Assembly (NCBI GenBank): GCA_017882685.1
Contig: JADGPA010000183.1
Coordinates: forward strand, 1 to 49,556
Length of the DNA: 49,556 nt
Source of the DNA: Propionibacteriaceae bacterium
Lineage (GTDB): Bacteria; Actinomycetota; Actinomycetes; Propionibacteriales; Propionibacteriaceae
Direction of reading: 5' to 3'
Below are positions 18,293-27,349 of this stretch, piece by piece; within the stretch, counting starts at the first letter, position 1, and each line of letters opens with the position of its first letter. The position numbers were made by a program, and so were the translations under genes. Under the pieces are notes generated by a model. It saw only the letters and a list, made by a program, of their open reading frames with translations. It was not told the DNA's origin and did no database searches.

Positions 18293-19182
18293 CCAGGGGG
18301 ATCGACGACCCAGGGTTCGCGGGGCACCTGGAGCGGGTCGAACCGCTCCAGCAGTTGCGCGAGCGTCACGGCCTCACCAGGATCGGCGAGGCCCAGGGAT
18401 CGGGCCAGCAGGCTCAGCACCTCCGCAGGGCCCACGCCCAGGGGAGCTAGGTCGGCTAGGGTGACCGCACCGTCCCGCTTGGCCAGGCGGACGCCGTCGG
18501 TGTTGACCGCCAGCGGCACGTGGGCGTAGGAGGGCGCTGCGCCGCCGAGCCGGGTGGCAAGCCAGGCCTGACGCGGGGAGGACGACAAGAGGTCGTCCCC
18601 GCGGACCACCTGGTCTACTCCCATCGCCAGGTCGTCAACCACAACGGCGAGGTTGTAGGCCGGCACGCCGTCGTTGCGGACAAGGACGAAATCGTCGACC
18701 ACTTCGGTCTCCTCACCGGCCCATAGGTCGGTCACGCTGAAGCGCTGGCCGCCGGCCCGCACCCGCAGCGCTGGGCGCCGGGTGGACGCCAACTCCTGCC
18801 TGCGGGACGCCGCCAGCCGCAGGCAGGTGCCGGCATAGGGGCGGTACCCGTCCGCGTGTGGCGCGGAGGGCGCCTCCGCGATCTCCCTGCGGGTGCAGTA
18901 GCACTCGTAGGTGTCGAGCCCGGCGACCGCTGCCGAATAGGCGTCGATGCGGGCGGACTGCCACACCACCTCGCCGTCGTGGTCCAGGCCGAGCGCCGCC
19001 AGGTCGCGGATCTGCTGCGCTGCCACCTCACCGGAAGCCGCGACCCGCTGGGTGTCGAGGTCCTCGATCCGGAGCCGGAACTCCCGTCCGGTGCTGCGGG
19101 CGAGCAGCCAGGCCACCACGGCCGTGCGCAGGTTGCCCAGGTGCAGCGCCGAGGTAGGGCTCGGCGCGAACCGTCCGCCCAT
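18253..19182 (-). CDS. gluQ: Glutamyl-Q tRNA(Asp) synthetase
   Basis: A 309-aa class I synthetase-like enzyme that attaches glutamate to queuosine in tRNA-Asp. It begins MGGRFAPSPTSALHLGNLRT, with the HIGH-equivalent ALHLGN. The zinc-site cysteines are in YECYCTRRE and in AGTCLR. The KMSKS-equivalent is VRLAKRDGAVTL. It lacks the anticodon-binding half of GluRS. The ATG at 19182 is chosen because AAGGAGG lies at 19187-19193; the open frame extends 14 codons further without a ribosome site. It is transcribed against its neighbours and is divergent from pafB. Confidence 0.9.
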   Translation of the reverse strand: MGGRFAPSPTSALHLGNLRTAVVAWLLARSTGREFRLRIEDLDTQRVAASGEVAAQQIRDLAALGLDHDGEVVWQSARIDAYSAAVAGLDTYECYCTRREIAEAPSAPHADGYRPYAGTCLRLAASRRQELASTRRPALRVRAGGQRFSVTDLWAGEETEVVDDFVLVRNDGVPAYNLAVVVDDLAMGVDQVVRGDDLLSSSPRQAWLATRLGGAAPSYAHVPLAVNTDGVRLAKRDGAVTLADLAPLGVGPAEVLSLLARSLGLADPGEAVTLAQLLERFDPLQVPREPWVVDPPGYADAEENRMSTT

Positions 19183-19186
19183 ATCC

Positions 19187-19193
19187 CTCCTTG
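19187..19193 (-). promoter_or_regulatory. Strong ribosome binding site for gluQ
   Basis: AAGGAGG on the minus strand lies 4 nt before the ATG at 19182. It decides the start and contrasts with the many neighbouring genes lacking such a site. Confidence 0.75.
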
Positions 19194-19234
19194 TGCCCAC
19201 CGCGAACCTCCGCGTTTCAGTCAAGCAGATCCGG

Positions 19235-19240
19235 TAACGT
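19235..19240 (+). promoter_or_regulatory. -10 box, leaderless promoter of pafBC
   Basis: TAACGT ends 7 nt before GTG 19248. Confidence 0.5.
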
Positions 19241-19247
19241 CAACGAC

Positions 19248-20198
19248 GTGTCGCCCCGCAAATCCGAACGGATCATGAACCTGGCGATCTGCCTGCTCAT
19301 GGCCCGCCGGTTCATCGAGAAGACCCAGATCCGCCAGGTCGTCGAGGGCTACCACGACCTGTCCGACGCGGCTTTCGAGCGCACCTTCGAGCGGGACAAG
19401 GACGAGTTGCGCTCGATGGGTGTGCCGGTGGAGACCGGCAGCAACAACCCGCTGTTCCCCGACGAGGTGGGCTACCGGATCCGCCGCAAGGATTTCGAGC
19501 TCCCGGCGATCGACTTCGACTCCGCGGAGACAGCAGCCCTCGGACTGGCTGCCACCGTGTGGGAGTCGGCCACCCAGGAGGAGCAGACCGTCTCGGCGCT
19601 CGCCAAGCTGCGCGCGGCCGGTGTCGACCCCGACCCGGCCCGGCTGTCCGGCCTCGCGCCGTCGATCGGTGCGCGCGAGCCGGCCTTCGCCACCATCTGG
19701 GCAGCCACTGGCGACCACACCCCGATCCGGGTCAGCTACAGGGGCCAGCCGCGACAGTTGGAACCGTGGGCCATGACGTACCGCCGCGGCGCCTGGTACC
19801 TGCTCGGCCGGGACCGGGATCGCGAAGCCCCGCGGATGTTCAAGGTCGCCCGGGTGGACGCCCCCGCGCAGGCCATCGGCAAGGCCGGCAGCTACCGGGT
19901 GCCCGACGTCGACCTTGACGCGGCCTGGCGCCGGCTGGAGCCGCGACAAGCCGACACGGAGGCGATCGTTGCGATCCGTCCGGGGCGCGCTGTCGAGCTG
20001 GTGCGCCGCGGCCGTCCTGTCGAGCACGTTGGCACTGTCCCCGCTGGTTATGAGGTGTACGCGGTCGGCTACGCCCGCGCCGCCGACCTCGTGGGGGAGT
20101 TGTGCGCGCACGGTGCGGACGCGCTGGTGCTGTCGCCGCTGCGGATCCGTCAGGCTGTCATCACGGAACTGACGGCCGTCGCAGGGAGCCTGGCATGA
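19248..20198 (+). CDS. pafB: WYL-domain transcriptional regulator PafB
   Basis: A 316-aa regulator with an N-terminal winged helix (SERIMNLAICLLMARRFIEK; FERTFERDKDELRSMGVPVE) and a WYL domain near ~165-215 (AMTYRRGAWYLLGRDRD). With PafC it forms the heterodimeric activator of the RecA/LexA-independent DNA damage response described in mycobacteria. GTG 19248 gives MSPRKSERI; it has a TAACGT box 7 nt upstream and no ribosome site. The stop overlaps the pafC start (ATGA), ensuring equal expression. pafA lies on the far side of the FKBP and gluQ genes. Confidence 0.92.
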   Translation: MSPRKSERIMNLAICLLMARRFIEKTQIRQVVEGYHDLSDAAFERTFERDKDELRSMGVPVETGSNNPLFPDEVGYRIRRKDFELPAIDFDSAETAALGLAATVWESATQEEQTVSALAKLRAAGVDPDPARLSGLAPSIGAREPAFATIWAATGDHTPIRVSYRGQPRQLEPWAMTYRRGAWYLLGRDRDREAPRMFKVARVDAPAQAIGKAGSYRVPDVDLDAAWRRLEPRQADTEAIVAIRPGRAVELVRRGRPVEHVGTVPAGYEVYAVGYARAADLVGELCAHGADALVLSPLRIRQAVITELTAVAGSLA

Positions 20199-21133
20199 CC
20201 TCCGCGGAGCAGGTCGCCCGGCTGCTCGCGCTGGTGCCCTACCTCCAGTCGCACCCCGACGCGGAGCTCGGCACGACCGCGGAGGTTTTCGGCGTCTCCA
20301 CCGAGCAACTGCTCGAGGACCTGAACGTGCTCTGGTACTGCGGGCTCCCCGGCGGCATGCCCGGCGACCTGATCGAGATCGACATGGACACCGTCGCGGC
20401 CTCCGGCAGGATCCGGCTGTCCAACGCCGAGTACCTCGCCCGCCCGATGCGGTTCACCCCCGATGAGGCTATGAGTCTTGTCGTTGCACTTCGTGCGGTC
20501 CGGGAGCTCGCCGGCGGTCACGTCGGTGAGGGCATCGACTCCGCCCTCGCGAAGCTGGAACGCGCCACCGGCGCACCGAGCCCGCACGTCGCTGTTGCCG
20601 GCGGTTCGGAGGAGATCCGCGAACGGCTCACCGAGGCTGTGGCGGGCAAGGTGGTGGTCGAGCTCGACTACACCGGCGCCGGCCTCGCTCCGTCCAGCCC
20701 GCTAGTGGCGCCGGCCCAGCTGATCGTCCGCGACGGCTTCGGCTACCTGCAGGCCTGGAGTCTCGAGCGCGGCGCATGGCGGACGTACCGGCTCGACCGG
20801 ATCAGTGCTGTCCGGGTGACCGCTGAGCCGGTCGGGGACATCGGCGAGCCGCCGGCCTTCGGGCCCGGTTGGCTTGAGCAGCGTCCGGACGCAGCGGAAG
20901 TGACCCTGCGACTGGCCCCGGAGGCTGCCTGGATCGCTGAGTACCACCCGATCCGAGCGCTGCGGCAGCTGCGGGGGGCGATCGAGGTTGACCTGCTGGT
21001 GGCGGACCCGGCGTGGCTGCGGAGCCTGCTGCTGCGACTGGGTCGCGCAGTGCGGTCCGTCGTGCCGCCAGAGGCGGCCGCCGGTGCCCGTGAGGCGGCA
21101 GCGGAAGCGCTTGCCGCGTACGGCGCAGAGTAG
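20195..21133 (+). CDS. pafC: WYL-domain transcriptional regulator PafC
   Basis: A 312-aa partner of PafB, with an N-terminal winged helix (EQVARLLALVPYLQSHPDAE; FGVSTEQLLEDLNVLWYCGL) and a WYL domain (~175-230: GYLQAWSLERGAWRTYRLDR). ATG 20195 overlaps the pafB stop. The stop codon TAG is also the first three bases of a -10 box for the next small gene. Confidence 0.92.
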   Translation: MTSAEQVARLLALVPYLQSHPDAELGTTAEVFGVSTEQLLEDLNVLWYCGLPGGMPGDLIEIDMDTVAASGRIRLSNAEYLARPMRFTPDEAMSLVVALRAVRELAGGHVGEGIDSALAKLERATGAPSPHVAVAGGSEEIRERLTEAVAGKVVVELDYTGAGLAPSSPLVAPAQLIVRDGFGYLQAWSLERGAWRTYRLDRISAVRVTAEPVGDIGEPPAFGPGWLEQRPDAAEVTLRLAPEAAWIAEYHPIRALRQLRGAIEVDLLVADPAWLRSLLLRLGRAVRSVVPPEAAAGAREAAAEALAAYGAE

Positions 21134-21136
21134 GGT
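21131..21136 (+). promoter_or_regulatory. -10 box overlapping the pafC stop codon
   Basis: TAGGGT ends 6 nt before ATG 21143. Its TAG is the pafC stop codon. Confidence 0.55.
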
Positions 21137-21142
21137 TTCACC

Positions 21143-21334
21143 ATGGTCTGGGTCCTGGTCTTCGGCGGCATCGCGCTCGCTGGTCTGGTCATGGTGGCCA
21201 GCTACGGCGTCTGGCTGTGGCACAAGGCGTCCGACCTGTTCTCCGAGCTGGAGATGCTCGGCACGAGGGCTGAGGAACTCGCCGCGCTGCTCGAACAGGT
21301 CAGGCCGGAACTCACCACCCGTCAGGAGAGCTAA
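21143..21334 (+). CDS. Small single-pass membrane protein upstream of tatA
   Basis: A 63-aa protein with one N-terminal transmembrane helix (~2-28, VWVLVFGGIALAGLVMVA and SYGVWLW) and a short charged helix (ELEMLGTRAEELAALLEQV) likely facing the cytoplasm. Start support: TAGGGT 6 nt upstream. It lies in the conserved space between pafC and tatA and may be co-transcribed with tatAC. The function is unknown; a Tat accessory role would be a guess. Confidence 0.72.
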   Translation: MVWVLVFGGIALAGLVMVASYGVWLWHKASDLFSELEMLGTRAEELAALLEQVRPELTTRQES

Positions 21335-21370
21335 GGTAGCCCGGAACGTCCGACTACGAAGGAGACTGGC

Positions 21371-21643
21371 ATGCCGAGTATGGGCGGCTGGGAATGGGTG
21401 ATTCTGGCCCTGATCGCACTGCTGCTGTTCGGCGGCTCCCGGCTTGCCGGGATCGGCAAGAACGCCGGAAAGGCGATCCGCGAATTCAAGGAAGAGACCG
21501 CGTCGCTGCGGTCCTCCGTCTCCGACGACCCGGTTCCCCCGGTGACCGCACAGGCGAGCCCCCAGCCAAGCGCACCGCAGGTTGTGGCGTCGACGTCCCC
21601 GGTGGAGCCTGAGCCTGAAGCCGACACCGAGACCAAGTCCTGA
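21371..21643 (+). CDS. tatA: Sec-independent translocase pore subunit TatA
   Basis: A 90-aa Tat protein. One transmembrane helix (WEWVILALIALLLFGGSRL, ~7-25) is followed by the amphipathic helix AGIGKNAGKAIREFKEE and an acidic/Pro-rich tail. The Phe-Gly at the helix hinge is present. GAAGGAGA precedes the ATG by seven bases. TatA oligomers form the pore for folded proteins with twin-arginine signals. tatC follows after 7 bp; no tatB is seen here. Confidence 0.93.
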   Translation: MPSMGGWEWVILALIALLLFGGSRLAGIGKNAGKAIREFKEETASLRSSVSDDPVPPVTAQASPQPSAPQVVASTSPVEPEPEADTETKS

Positions 21644-21650
21644 ACTGGCA

Positions 21651-22475
21651 GTGGCCAAAGGGAAGGGTCGTTTCGCCTGGCTGAGACCCCCGCGGGGTGC
21701 TCCCGGCGGGGTGATGTCGCTCGCCGACCACCTGCGCGAGTTGCGGTACCGGTTCATCGTCGCAGCGATCGCGATCGTGATCGCCAGCAGCTTGGCCGCC
21801 ATCTGGTACAACCAGCTGTACCTCGTGGTGATGCGGCCCTACCTGATCGCCGTCGACATGCTCAAGGCCAGCAATCCGAACCTGACAGCCTCCACCGTGA
21901 TCAGCGGCGTGGGCACCCCGATCATGTTGGCCCTCCAGGTCTGCCTGGTGGCGGGGCTGATCGTTGCCGCACCGATCTGGCTGTACCAGCTGTGGGCCTT
22001 CATCGTTCCCGCCCTGATGGCCAACGAGAAGAAGTACGCAATGTACTTCCTTGGCGCGGCCATCCCGCTGTTCCTTTTCGGCGTCCTCGTCGGCTACCTG
22101 ATCATGCCGCAGGGCATTTCGGTGATGTTGTCGTTCACCCCGTCCAGCATTCCGATCACCAACCTGCTGGAGGTCAACGACTTCCTCAAGCTCCAGTTGC
22201 AGCTGATGGTCATCTTCGGCCTGGGGTTCCTGATGCCGGTCGTTGTCGTCGGCATCAACTTGATCGGCCTCGTCAGTTCTGCCCAGCTGGCCAAGGCACG
22301 CACGTTCGTGATCTTCGGCACCTTCGTGTTCGGCGCGGCAGCGACCCCGTCCACCGACCCGTTCTCGATGCTGGCGTTGGCGTTGCCTATGTCCCTGCTC
22401 TACCTCGCGGCCGAGCGAGTCTGCCGGGTCAACGACCGCCGGAAGGCGAAAGCCGCCGCGCTCGAGGCAGTCTGA
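21651..22475 (+). CDS. tatC: Sec-independent translocase receptor TatC
   Basis: A 274-aa six-helix membrane protein that recognises twin-arginine signal peptides. SLADHLRELRYRFIVAA (~21) is the conserved cytoplasmic N-terminus, and the Pro/Glu-containing segment IVPALMANEKKYAM (~117) is the typical loop. GTG 21651, 7 bp after tatA, is preferred over an upstream in-frame start inside tatA. The stop overlaps the ATG of the lipid kinase (TGATG). Confidence 0.93.
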   Translation: MAKGKGRFAWLRPPRGAPGGVMSLADHLRELRYRFIVAAIAIVIASSLAAIWYNQLYLVVMRPYLIAVDMLKASNPNLTASTVISGVGTPIMLALQVCLVAGLIVAAPIWLYQLWAFIVPALMANEKKYAMYFLGAAIPLFLFGVLVGYLIMPQGISVMLSFTPSSIPITNLLEVNDFLKLQLQLMVIFGLGFLMPVVVVGINLIGLVSSAQLAKARTFVIFGTFVFGAAATPSTDPFSMLALALPMSLLYLAAERVCRVNDRRKAKAAALEAV

Positions 22476-23428
22476 TGCCGCTGCACTACAACGGGCCCAC
22501 CCTCACGCTGGTGGTGAACCCGTCAGCCGGTGGTGGGCGCGCACGGCGCCTGTTGCCGAAGGTGACCAGTGGCCTGCTCACCGGACTGCCCGGGGCCAGC
22601 CTGCGGGTGTTCCAGACCAGTACCTACGCCGAAGCGCGGCTGCGCTGCATCGCCGCCGTCGAGCAGGCGAGGCCCGCAGCGCCGGACCGGATGACCGACT
22701 CGCTGCTGGTGATGGGCGGGGACGGCATGATGCACCTGGGCCTCAACGCGTGCGCTGCCACCGACGTGCCACTCGGATTGATCCCCGCCGGCACCGGCAA
22801 CGACTTCTGCCGCGGCGTCGGCACGCCGGCGACCGCTGCGGCAGCCGTCCGCACGATCGTGGCGGCCCACACCCGGCGCATCGACCTGATGTCGGCCGGC
22901 GGAAAGCTGGCCGGTGGCGCAGAGCACCGCTGGGTGGGTTCGATCGTCTCCACCGGGTACGACGGAAGGGTGAACTACCGCACCAACCAGTTGCGCTGGA
23001 GCTTCGGCGGGCTCGCCTACGCCTGGTCGGCCCTTGCCGAGTTGAGCAGGTTCGACCCGCTGCCGTACCGGCTGCTCATCGACGGTGAGCCTCGCATCCA
23101 GACCGCCATGTTCGTGGCGGTCGGCAACGCCGGCTGGTTCGGCGGCGGGATGCAGGCCTGTCCCAACGCCGATGTGACCGACGGACTGCTGGACGTGACC
23201 GTCATCCACCCGGTGAGCCGGGCCACCTTGTTGCGGTTGCTACCCAGCATCTACACCGGCAAGTTCGTCCGCGATCCCGCGGTCGAACTGCTGCGCGCGA
23301 AGGAGGTCGTCGTCGACGGCGACGGGCTCTACGCCATGGCCGACGGCGAGGAGCTCGGGGCGGTGCCGCTCACCCTGCGGGCGGTCGGGGACTGTCTCAC
23401 CATCTACGCACCGGCGCCGGCGGCATGA
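22475..23428 (+). CDS. Diacylglycerol kinase-like lipid kinase
   Basis: A 317-aa member of the DAGK catalytic family, which phosphorylates diacylglycerol or related lipids with ATP at the membrane. It begins LTLVVNPSAGGGRARRLLP (~10-28), with the nucleotide motif VMGGDGMMHLGLNA (~76) and PAGTGNDFCRG (~100). The C-terminal beta domain contains WVGSIVSTGYDGRVNYR and FGGGMQACPNADVTDG. ATG 22475 overlaps tatC. Its end overlaps the helicase start (ATGA). Actinobacterial members at this position are usually annotated only by family. Confidence 0.88.
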   Translation: MPLHYNGPTLTLVVNPSAGGGRARRLLPKVTSGLLTGLPGASLRVFQTSTYAEARLRCIAAVEQARPAAPDRMTDSLLVMGGDGMMHLGLNACAATDVPLGLIPAGTGNDFCRGVGTPATAAAAVRTIVAAHTRRIDLMSAGGKLAGGAEHRWVGSIVSTGYDGRVNYRTNQLRWSFGGLAYAWSALAELSRFDPLPYRLLIDGEPRIQTAMFVAVGNAGWFGGGMQACPNADVTDGLLDVTVIHPVSRATLLRLLPSIYTGKFVRDPAVELLRAKEVVVDGDGLYAMADGEELGAVPLTLRAVGDCLTIYAPAPAA

Positions 23429-26157
23429 GTACCGACGCAGGAGTGGCCGAGTTCGCAACCGGCTACCCGTTCGCGCTCGACGACTACCAGGTGACGGCCT
23501 GCGGGCATGTCGCGGAAGGACGCGGCGTGCTCGTGGCCGCACCGACCGGTGCCGGCAAGACTGTGGTCGGCGAGTTCGCCGTGTTCCTCGCGCTGCAGAC
23601 CGGGCGCAAGTGCTTCTACACCACGCCGATCAAGGCCCTCAGCAACCAGAAGTTCCGCGACCTGGTCGAACGCTATGGCGAAGAACGGGTGGGCCTGCTC
23701 ACGGGCGACACCACCATCAACGGTGAGGCGCAAGTGGTGGTGATGACAACCGAGGTGCTGCGCAACATGCTGTACGCGGGCTCCTCGACACTGGCCAACC
23801 TCGGCTTCGTCGTGATGGACGAGGTGCACTACCTCGCCGACCGGTTCCGCGGCGCGGTGTGGGAGGAGGTCATCATCTCGCTGGCCGAATCGGTGCAGCT
23901 GATCTCGCTGTCTGCGACCGTCAGCAACGCAGAGGAGTTCGGCGACTGGCTCTCCGAGGTGCGCGGTGGTGTGGAGGTCGTCGTCACCGAACGCCGCCCC
24001 GTCCCGCTGTACCAGCACGTGATGGTGGGACGCCGGCTGCTGGAGCTGTTCGAGGACACGGACGTCAACCCCGAACTGCTGCGACTGGCCAAGGAGGAAT
24101 CCCGCGGGCAGCGCGACGACAGCCGCCGTCCGCGGGGACGCAACGGCAACGGACGCCGCGCACCCGCCTACGGCTCAGGACGCTACGGCGGCGGCGCGGC
24201 CCGGCAACGGGTGGACGCCGGCCCCAAGCTGGTTCCACGCAGGGATGCCACGGTCGAACGGCTCGAGGCGGAGGGCCTGCTGCCGGCGATCTTCTTCATC
24301 TTCTCCCGCCAGGGCTGCGACACCGCCGTCGGGCAGCTGATGAACTCGAGCCTGCGGCTCACCACGACAACCGAACGCGCAGCGCTGGCGGAGATCGCCG
24401 ACCGGCACATCGCAGGGCTGAGCCGCGAGGACCTTGCTGCGCTGGAGTTCGACAGCTTCGCCGAGGCCTTCGGCAACGGGATCGCCGCGCACCACGCCGG
24501 GCTGCTGCCCGCCTTCAAGGAGGCCGTGGAGGAGGCGTTCACAGCCGGACTGGTGAAGGTGGTCTTCGCAACCGAGACCCTTGCCCTCGGTATCAACATG
24601 CCAGCCCGCAGCGTCGTACTCGAGAAGCTCGTGAAGTACAACGGCGAGACCCACGCCGACATCACGGCAGGGGAGTACACGCAGCTGACCGGACGCGCGG
24701 GGCGCCGGGGCATCGATGTCGAGGGTCACGCCGTGGTCTGCTGGCAGCCGGGACTCGACCCGCGGGCGCTGGCCGGGCTCGCTGCCCGCCGCACCTACCC
24801 GCTGCGCTCGTCCTTCCAGCCCACCTACAACATGGCCGTGAACCTTGTCGCAACCGTTGGCAGGGAACGGGCGAGGGGGCTGCTGGAGCAATCGTTCGCG
24901 CAGTTCCAGTCCGATCGTTCTGTCGTTGGTCTCTCCCGGGGCATCGCAGCCAACAACGAGCGGATCGCCACCGACTGGGCGAAGGCCGGCTGCACTCTCG
25001 GTGACGCTGAGGACTACTTCCGGTTGCGGGCAAGGATCTCTGCAGCGGAGGCAGAGGCCGCGCGCGACCGACGCGCCGACCGCAGGGCAGAATCCATCGA
25101 GGCGCTACGGACGCTGCGTCCTGGCGACATCATCGACATCCCTGGCCGACGGCACCGCGCCTGGGCGGTCGTCGTCGACCCGGGCATTGGCCCGGACGGC
25201 CCGCAGCCCACCGTCCTCACCGCCGACCGGCAGCTGAAGAAGTTGACTGCATACGACTTCCCGCAGCCGCCCGTCGTCGCGTTGCGGATGAAGGTGCCCA
25301 AGCACTTCGACAGCGCCTCGGCAGCATTTCGGCGCAACCTTGCCGCCGCGCTGGAAGCAAAGCTGCGCAGCGAGCCGATCGAGGCGCCCGGTTCCGCCGA
25401 CGCTGCGGACGCCGATGCCATGGCCCAGGTTGTAGAACTCCGACAAGAGCTGCGCAACCACCCCGTCCATGCCTGCCCGGACCGCGAGGAGCACGCCCGC
25501 CACGCAGAGGCAGCGCTGCGCCTGGAGCGCGACACCGCCACCCTGCAACGCCAGGCCGACCGGCGCACCAACACCATCGCTGTGCGCTTCGACCGGATCT
25601 GCGCGGTGCTGGAGTCGATGGGCTACCTCAGCGCCGACGGCGGCCACTCCGTCACCGACGCCGGGCGGATGCTCTCCCGGATCTATTCAGAACTCGACCT
25701 GGTCACGGCCGAGGCCGTGCGGGAGGGGATCTTCGACGGGCTCACCGCGCCGCAGCTGGCAGCGGTCGTCTCCAGCCTCGTCTTCGAGTCCCGCGGAGAC
25801 CGTCGCGAACCGTCCCGCATGCCCGACCGCCGCTCCGAAAACGCCCAGATGGCGCTGCGCGGCATCTGGAGGCAGGTGTCGCTGGCCGAACGTGACCATC
25901 GGCTGCCGAGCCACACCGAGCCGGACATCGGCTTCGCTGAGGCGATTCACGCCTGGGCGGCCGGCGCAGACCTGGCCGAGGTGCTCTACCGCTCGTCCCT
26001 GACCGCCGGCGACTTCGTCCGCTGGGCCCGGCAAGTGGTGGACGCAGCCGGGCAGCTCGCCCAGGCCGTCGGTGCCGGCGAGCTGCGGACGGTGTGCCGG
26101 GAGCTGATCGCCGGCGTCCGCCGCGGTGTGGTGGACGCAGCCCCGCTCGAGGATTGA
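23425..26157 (+). CDS. helY: Ski2/Mtr4-like RNA helicase HelY
   Basis: A 910-aa superfamily 2 helicase. Motif I is AAPTGAGKTVVGEFA (~34), Ia TTPIKALSNQKF, II MDEVHYLADRFRG (DEVH box), III LSATVSNAEEFGDW, and IV-VI run through VFATETLALGINMPARS and QLTGRAGRRGIDVEG. An Arg/Gly-rich insert lies at ~230-258 (RPRGRNGNGRRAPAYG). The C-terminal third is helical (DSHCT-like). Equivalent to Rv2092c in the tatA-tatC-helY order. It probably unwinds structured RNA in processing or decay. The start overlaps the lipid kinase. Confidence 0.92.
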   Translation: MSTDAGVAEFATGYPFALDDYQVTACGHVAEGRGVLVAAPTGAGKTVVGEFAVFLALQTGRKCFYTTPIKALSNQKFRDLVERYGEERVGLLTGDTTINGEAQVVVMTTEVLRNMLYAGSSTLANLGFVVMDEVHYLADRFRGAVWEEVIISLAESVQLISLSATVSNAEEFGDWLSEVRGGVEVVVTERRPVPLYQHVMVGRRLLELFEDTDVNPELLRLAKEESRGQRDDSRRPRGRNGNGRRAPAYGSGRYGGGAARQRVDAGPKLVPRRDATVERLEAEGLLPAIFFIFSRQGCDTAVGQLMNSSLRLTTTTERAALAEIADRHIAGLSREDLAALEFDSFAEAFGNGIAAHHAGLLPAFKEAVEEAFTAGLVKVVFATETLALGINMPARSVVLEKLVKYNGETHADITAGEYTQLTGRAGRRGIDVEGHAVVCWQPGLDPRALAGLAARRTYPLRSSFQPTYNMAVNLVATVGRERARGLLEQSFAQFQSDRSVVGLSRGIAANNERIATDWAKAGCTLGDAEDYFRLRARISAAEAEAARDRRADRRAESIEALRTLRPGDIIDIPGRRHRAWAVVVDPGIGPDGPQPTVLTADRQLKKLTAYDFPQPPVVALRMKVPKHFDSASAAFRRNLAAALEAKLRSEPIEAPGSADAADADAMAQVVELRQELRNHPVHACPDREEHARHAEAALRLERDTATLQRQADRRTNTIAVRFDRICAVLESMGYLSADGGHSVTDAGRMLSRIYSELDLVTAEAVREGIFDGLTAPQLAAVVSSLVFESRGDRREPSRMPDRRSENAQMALRGIWRQVSLAERDHRLPSHTEPDIGFAEAIHAWAAGADLAEVLYRSSLTAGDFVRWARQVVDAAGQLAQAVGAGELRTVCRELIAGVRRGVVDAAPLED

Positions 26158-26165
26158 TCGTCGCC

Positions 26166-26171
26166 TAATCT
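26166..26171 (+). promoter_or_regulatory. -10 box, leaderless promoter of hisF
   Basis: TAATCT ends 6 nt before ATG 26178. Confidence 0.6.
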
Positions 26172-26177
26172 GAGGCC

Positions 26178-26939
26178 ATGTCGCTCGCCATCCGCGTGAT
26201 CCCCTGCCTGGACGTCCACGACGGACGGGTGGTGAAGGGTGTCAACTTCCGCAACCTGCGCGATGCCGGCGACCCGGTCGCCCTCGCTGCGGCCTATGGC
26301 GCAGAGGGTGCCGACGAGCTGGTGTTCCTCGACATCTCCGCTTCCTCCGAAGGAAGGGCCACCACGTTCGACATGGTGCGCCGCACGGCGGAGACCGTGT
26401 TCATCCCGCTGTGCGTGGGCGGGGGAGTGCGGGGCGTCGAGGATGTGGACACCCTGCTGCGCACGGGGGCGGACAAGGTGGGCATCAACACCGGTGCAAT
26501 CACCCGTCCGGAGGCCATTGACGAGATTGCCCGGCGGTTCGGCAACCAGGTACTTGTGCTCTCGCTGGACGCGCGGCGCGAGCCCGGGCGCCCGTCCGGC
26601 TTCGGAGTGACCACGCACGGCGGACGCACCTCCGCCGGCCTGGACGCGATCGAGTGGGTGCGCGAGGCCGTCGACCGTGGGGCCGGGGAGGTGCTGCTGA
26701 ACTCGATGGACGCGGACGGCACCACCAGCGGTTTCGACACCGAAATGATCGAGGCGGTGAAGGCAGTGGTCGACGTGCCCGTGATCGCCTCCGGCGGGGC
26801 CGGCTCCGTTGCCGACTTCGTCGCTGCTGCCAACGCCGGAGCCGACGCTGTCCTCGCAGCGAGCGTGTTCCACTACGGCACGGTGACCATCGCAGAAGTC
26901 AAGGCCGGCCTCGCGGACGCCGGCTTCGCCGTACGCTAA
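26178..26939 (+). CDS. hisF: Imidazole glycerol phosphate synthase cyclase subunit
   Basis: A 253-aa (beta-alpha)8 barrel that, with HisH, turns PRFAR and ammonia into imidazole glycerol phosphate and AICAR. The catalytic Asp pair is visible in [16 protein letters not shown] (~5) and [15 protein letters not shown] (~175); phosphate-binding Gly motifs are [10 protein letters not shown] and [11 protein letters not shown]. It stands apart from the other his genes, with its own leaderless promoter. Its last codons overlap the -10 box of the HIT gene. Confidence 0.95.
   Translation: MSLAIRVIPCLDVHDGRVVKGVNFRNLRDAGDPVALAAAYGAEGADELVFLDISASSEGRATTFDMVRRTAETVFIPLCVGGGVRGVEDVDTLLRTGADKVGINTGAITRPEAIDEIARRFGNQVLVLSLDARREPGRPSGFGVTTHGGRTSAGLDAIEWVREAVDRGAGEVLLNSMDADGTTSGFDTEMIEAVKAVVDVPVIASGGAGSVADFVAAANAGADAVLAASVFHYGTVTIAEVKAGLADAGFAVR
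26932..26937 (+). promoter_or_regulatory. -10 box inside the end of hisF
   Basis: TACGCT ends 7 nt before the HIT-gene ATG 26945 and overlaps the final hisF codons. Confidence 0.45.
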
Positions 26940-26944
26940 CGGCC

Positions 26945-27349
26945 ATGAGCTGCCTGTTCTGCGCGATCGTCGCCGGCGACATCCCGTCCCGTCAGGTCTA
27001 TGCCGACGACCACGCCATAGCGTTCCTCGACATCGCCCCCTGGCACGTGGGCCACACGCTGGTGGTGCCTCGCCGCCACGTCGACGACCTGCTCGGCGAG
27101 CCAGAAGCGCTCACCGAGATCGTGCCGGCGATCAATGCCGCCTCACGCCTCCTGGTGGAGCGGCTGGCCGCCGACGGGTTGAACCTTGTCAGCAGCACCG
27201 GGGTCGCGGCCGGGCAGGAGGTCTTCCACTTCCACGTCCACCTCGTGCCGCGGTTCGCCCATCGCGCGGGGCTGCGGGAGTTGTTCGTGCACGAACCCGA
27301 CGTCGACCTCGACCGGGTGCACCGCCAGCTTGTCGGCGATCAGCCGTAG
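26945..27349 (+). CDS. HIT-family nucleotide hydrolase
   Basis: A 134-aa histidine-triad protein. It begins CLFCAIVAGDIPSRQVYADD, typical of HIT/Hint enzymes, and carries the catalytic triad in FHFHVHLVPR (~96-105). It probably hydrolyses purine nucleotide phosphoramidates or similar AMP-linked compounds. The N-terminal Cys pair (CLFC) may bind zinc. The start is MSCLFC, five bases after hisF. Its 3' end overlaps the SpoIID gene on the other strand by 10 bases. Confidence 0.88.
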   Translation: MSCLFCAIVAGDIPSRQVYADDHAIAFLDIAPWHVGHTLVVPRRHVDDLLGEPEALTEIVPAINAASRLLVERLAADGLNLVSSTGVAAGQEVFHFHVHLVPRFAHRAGLRELFVHEPDVDLDRVHRQLVGDQP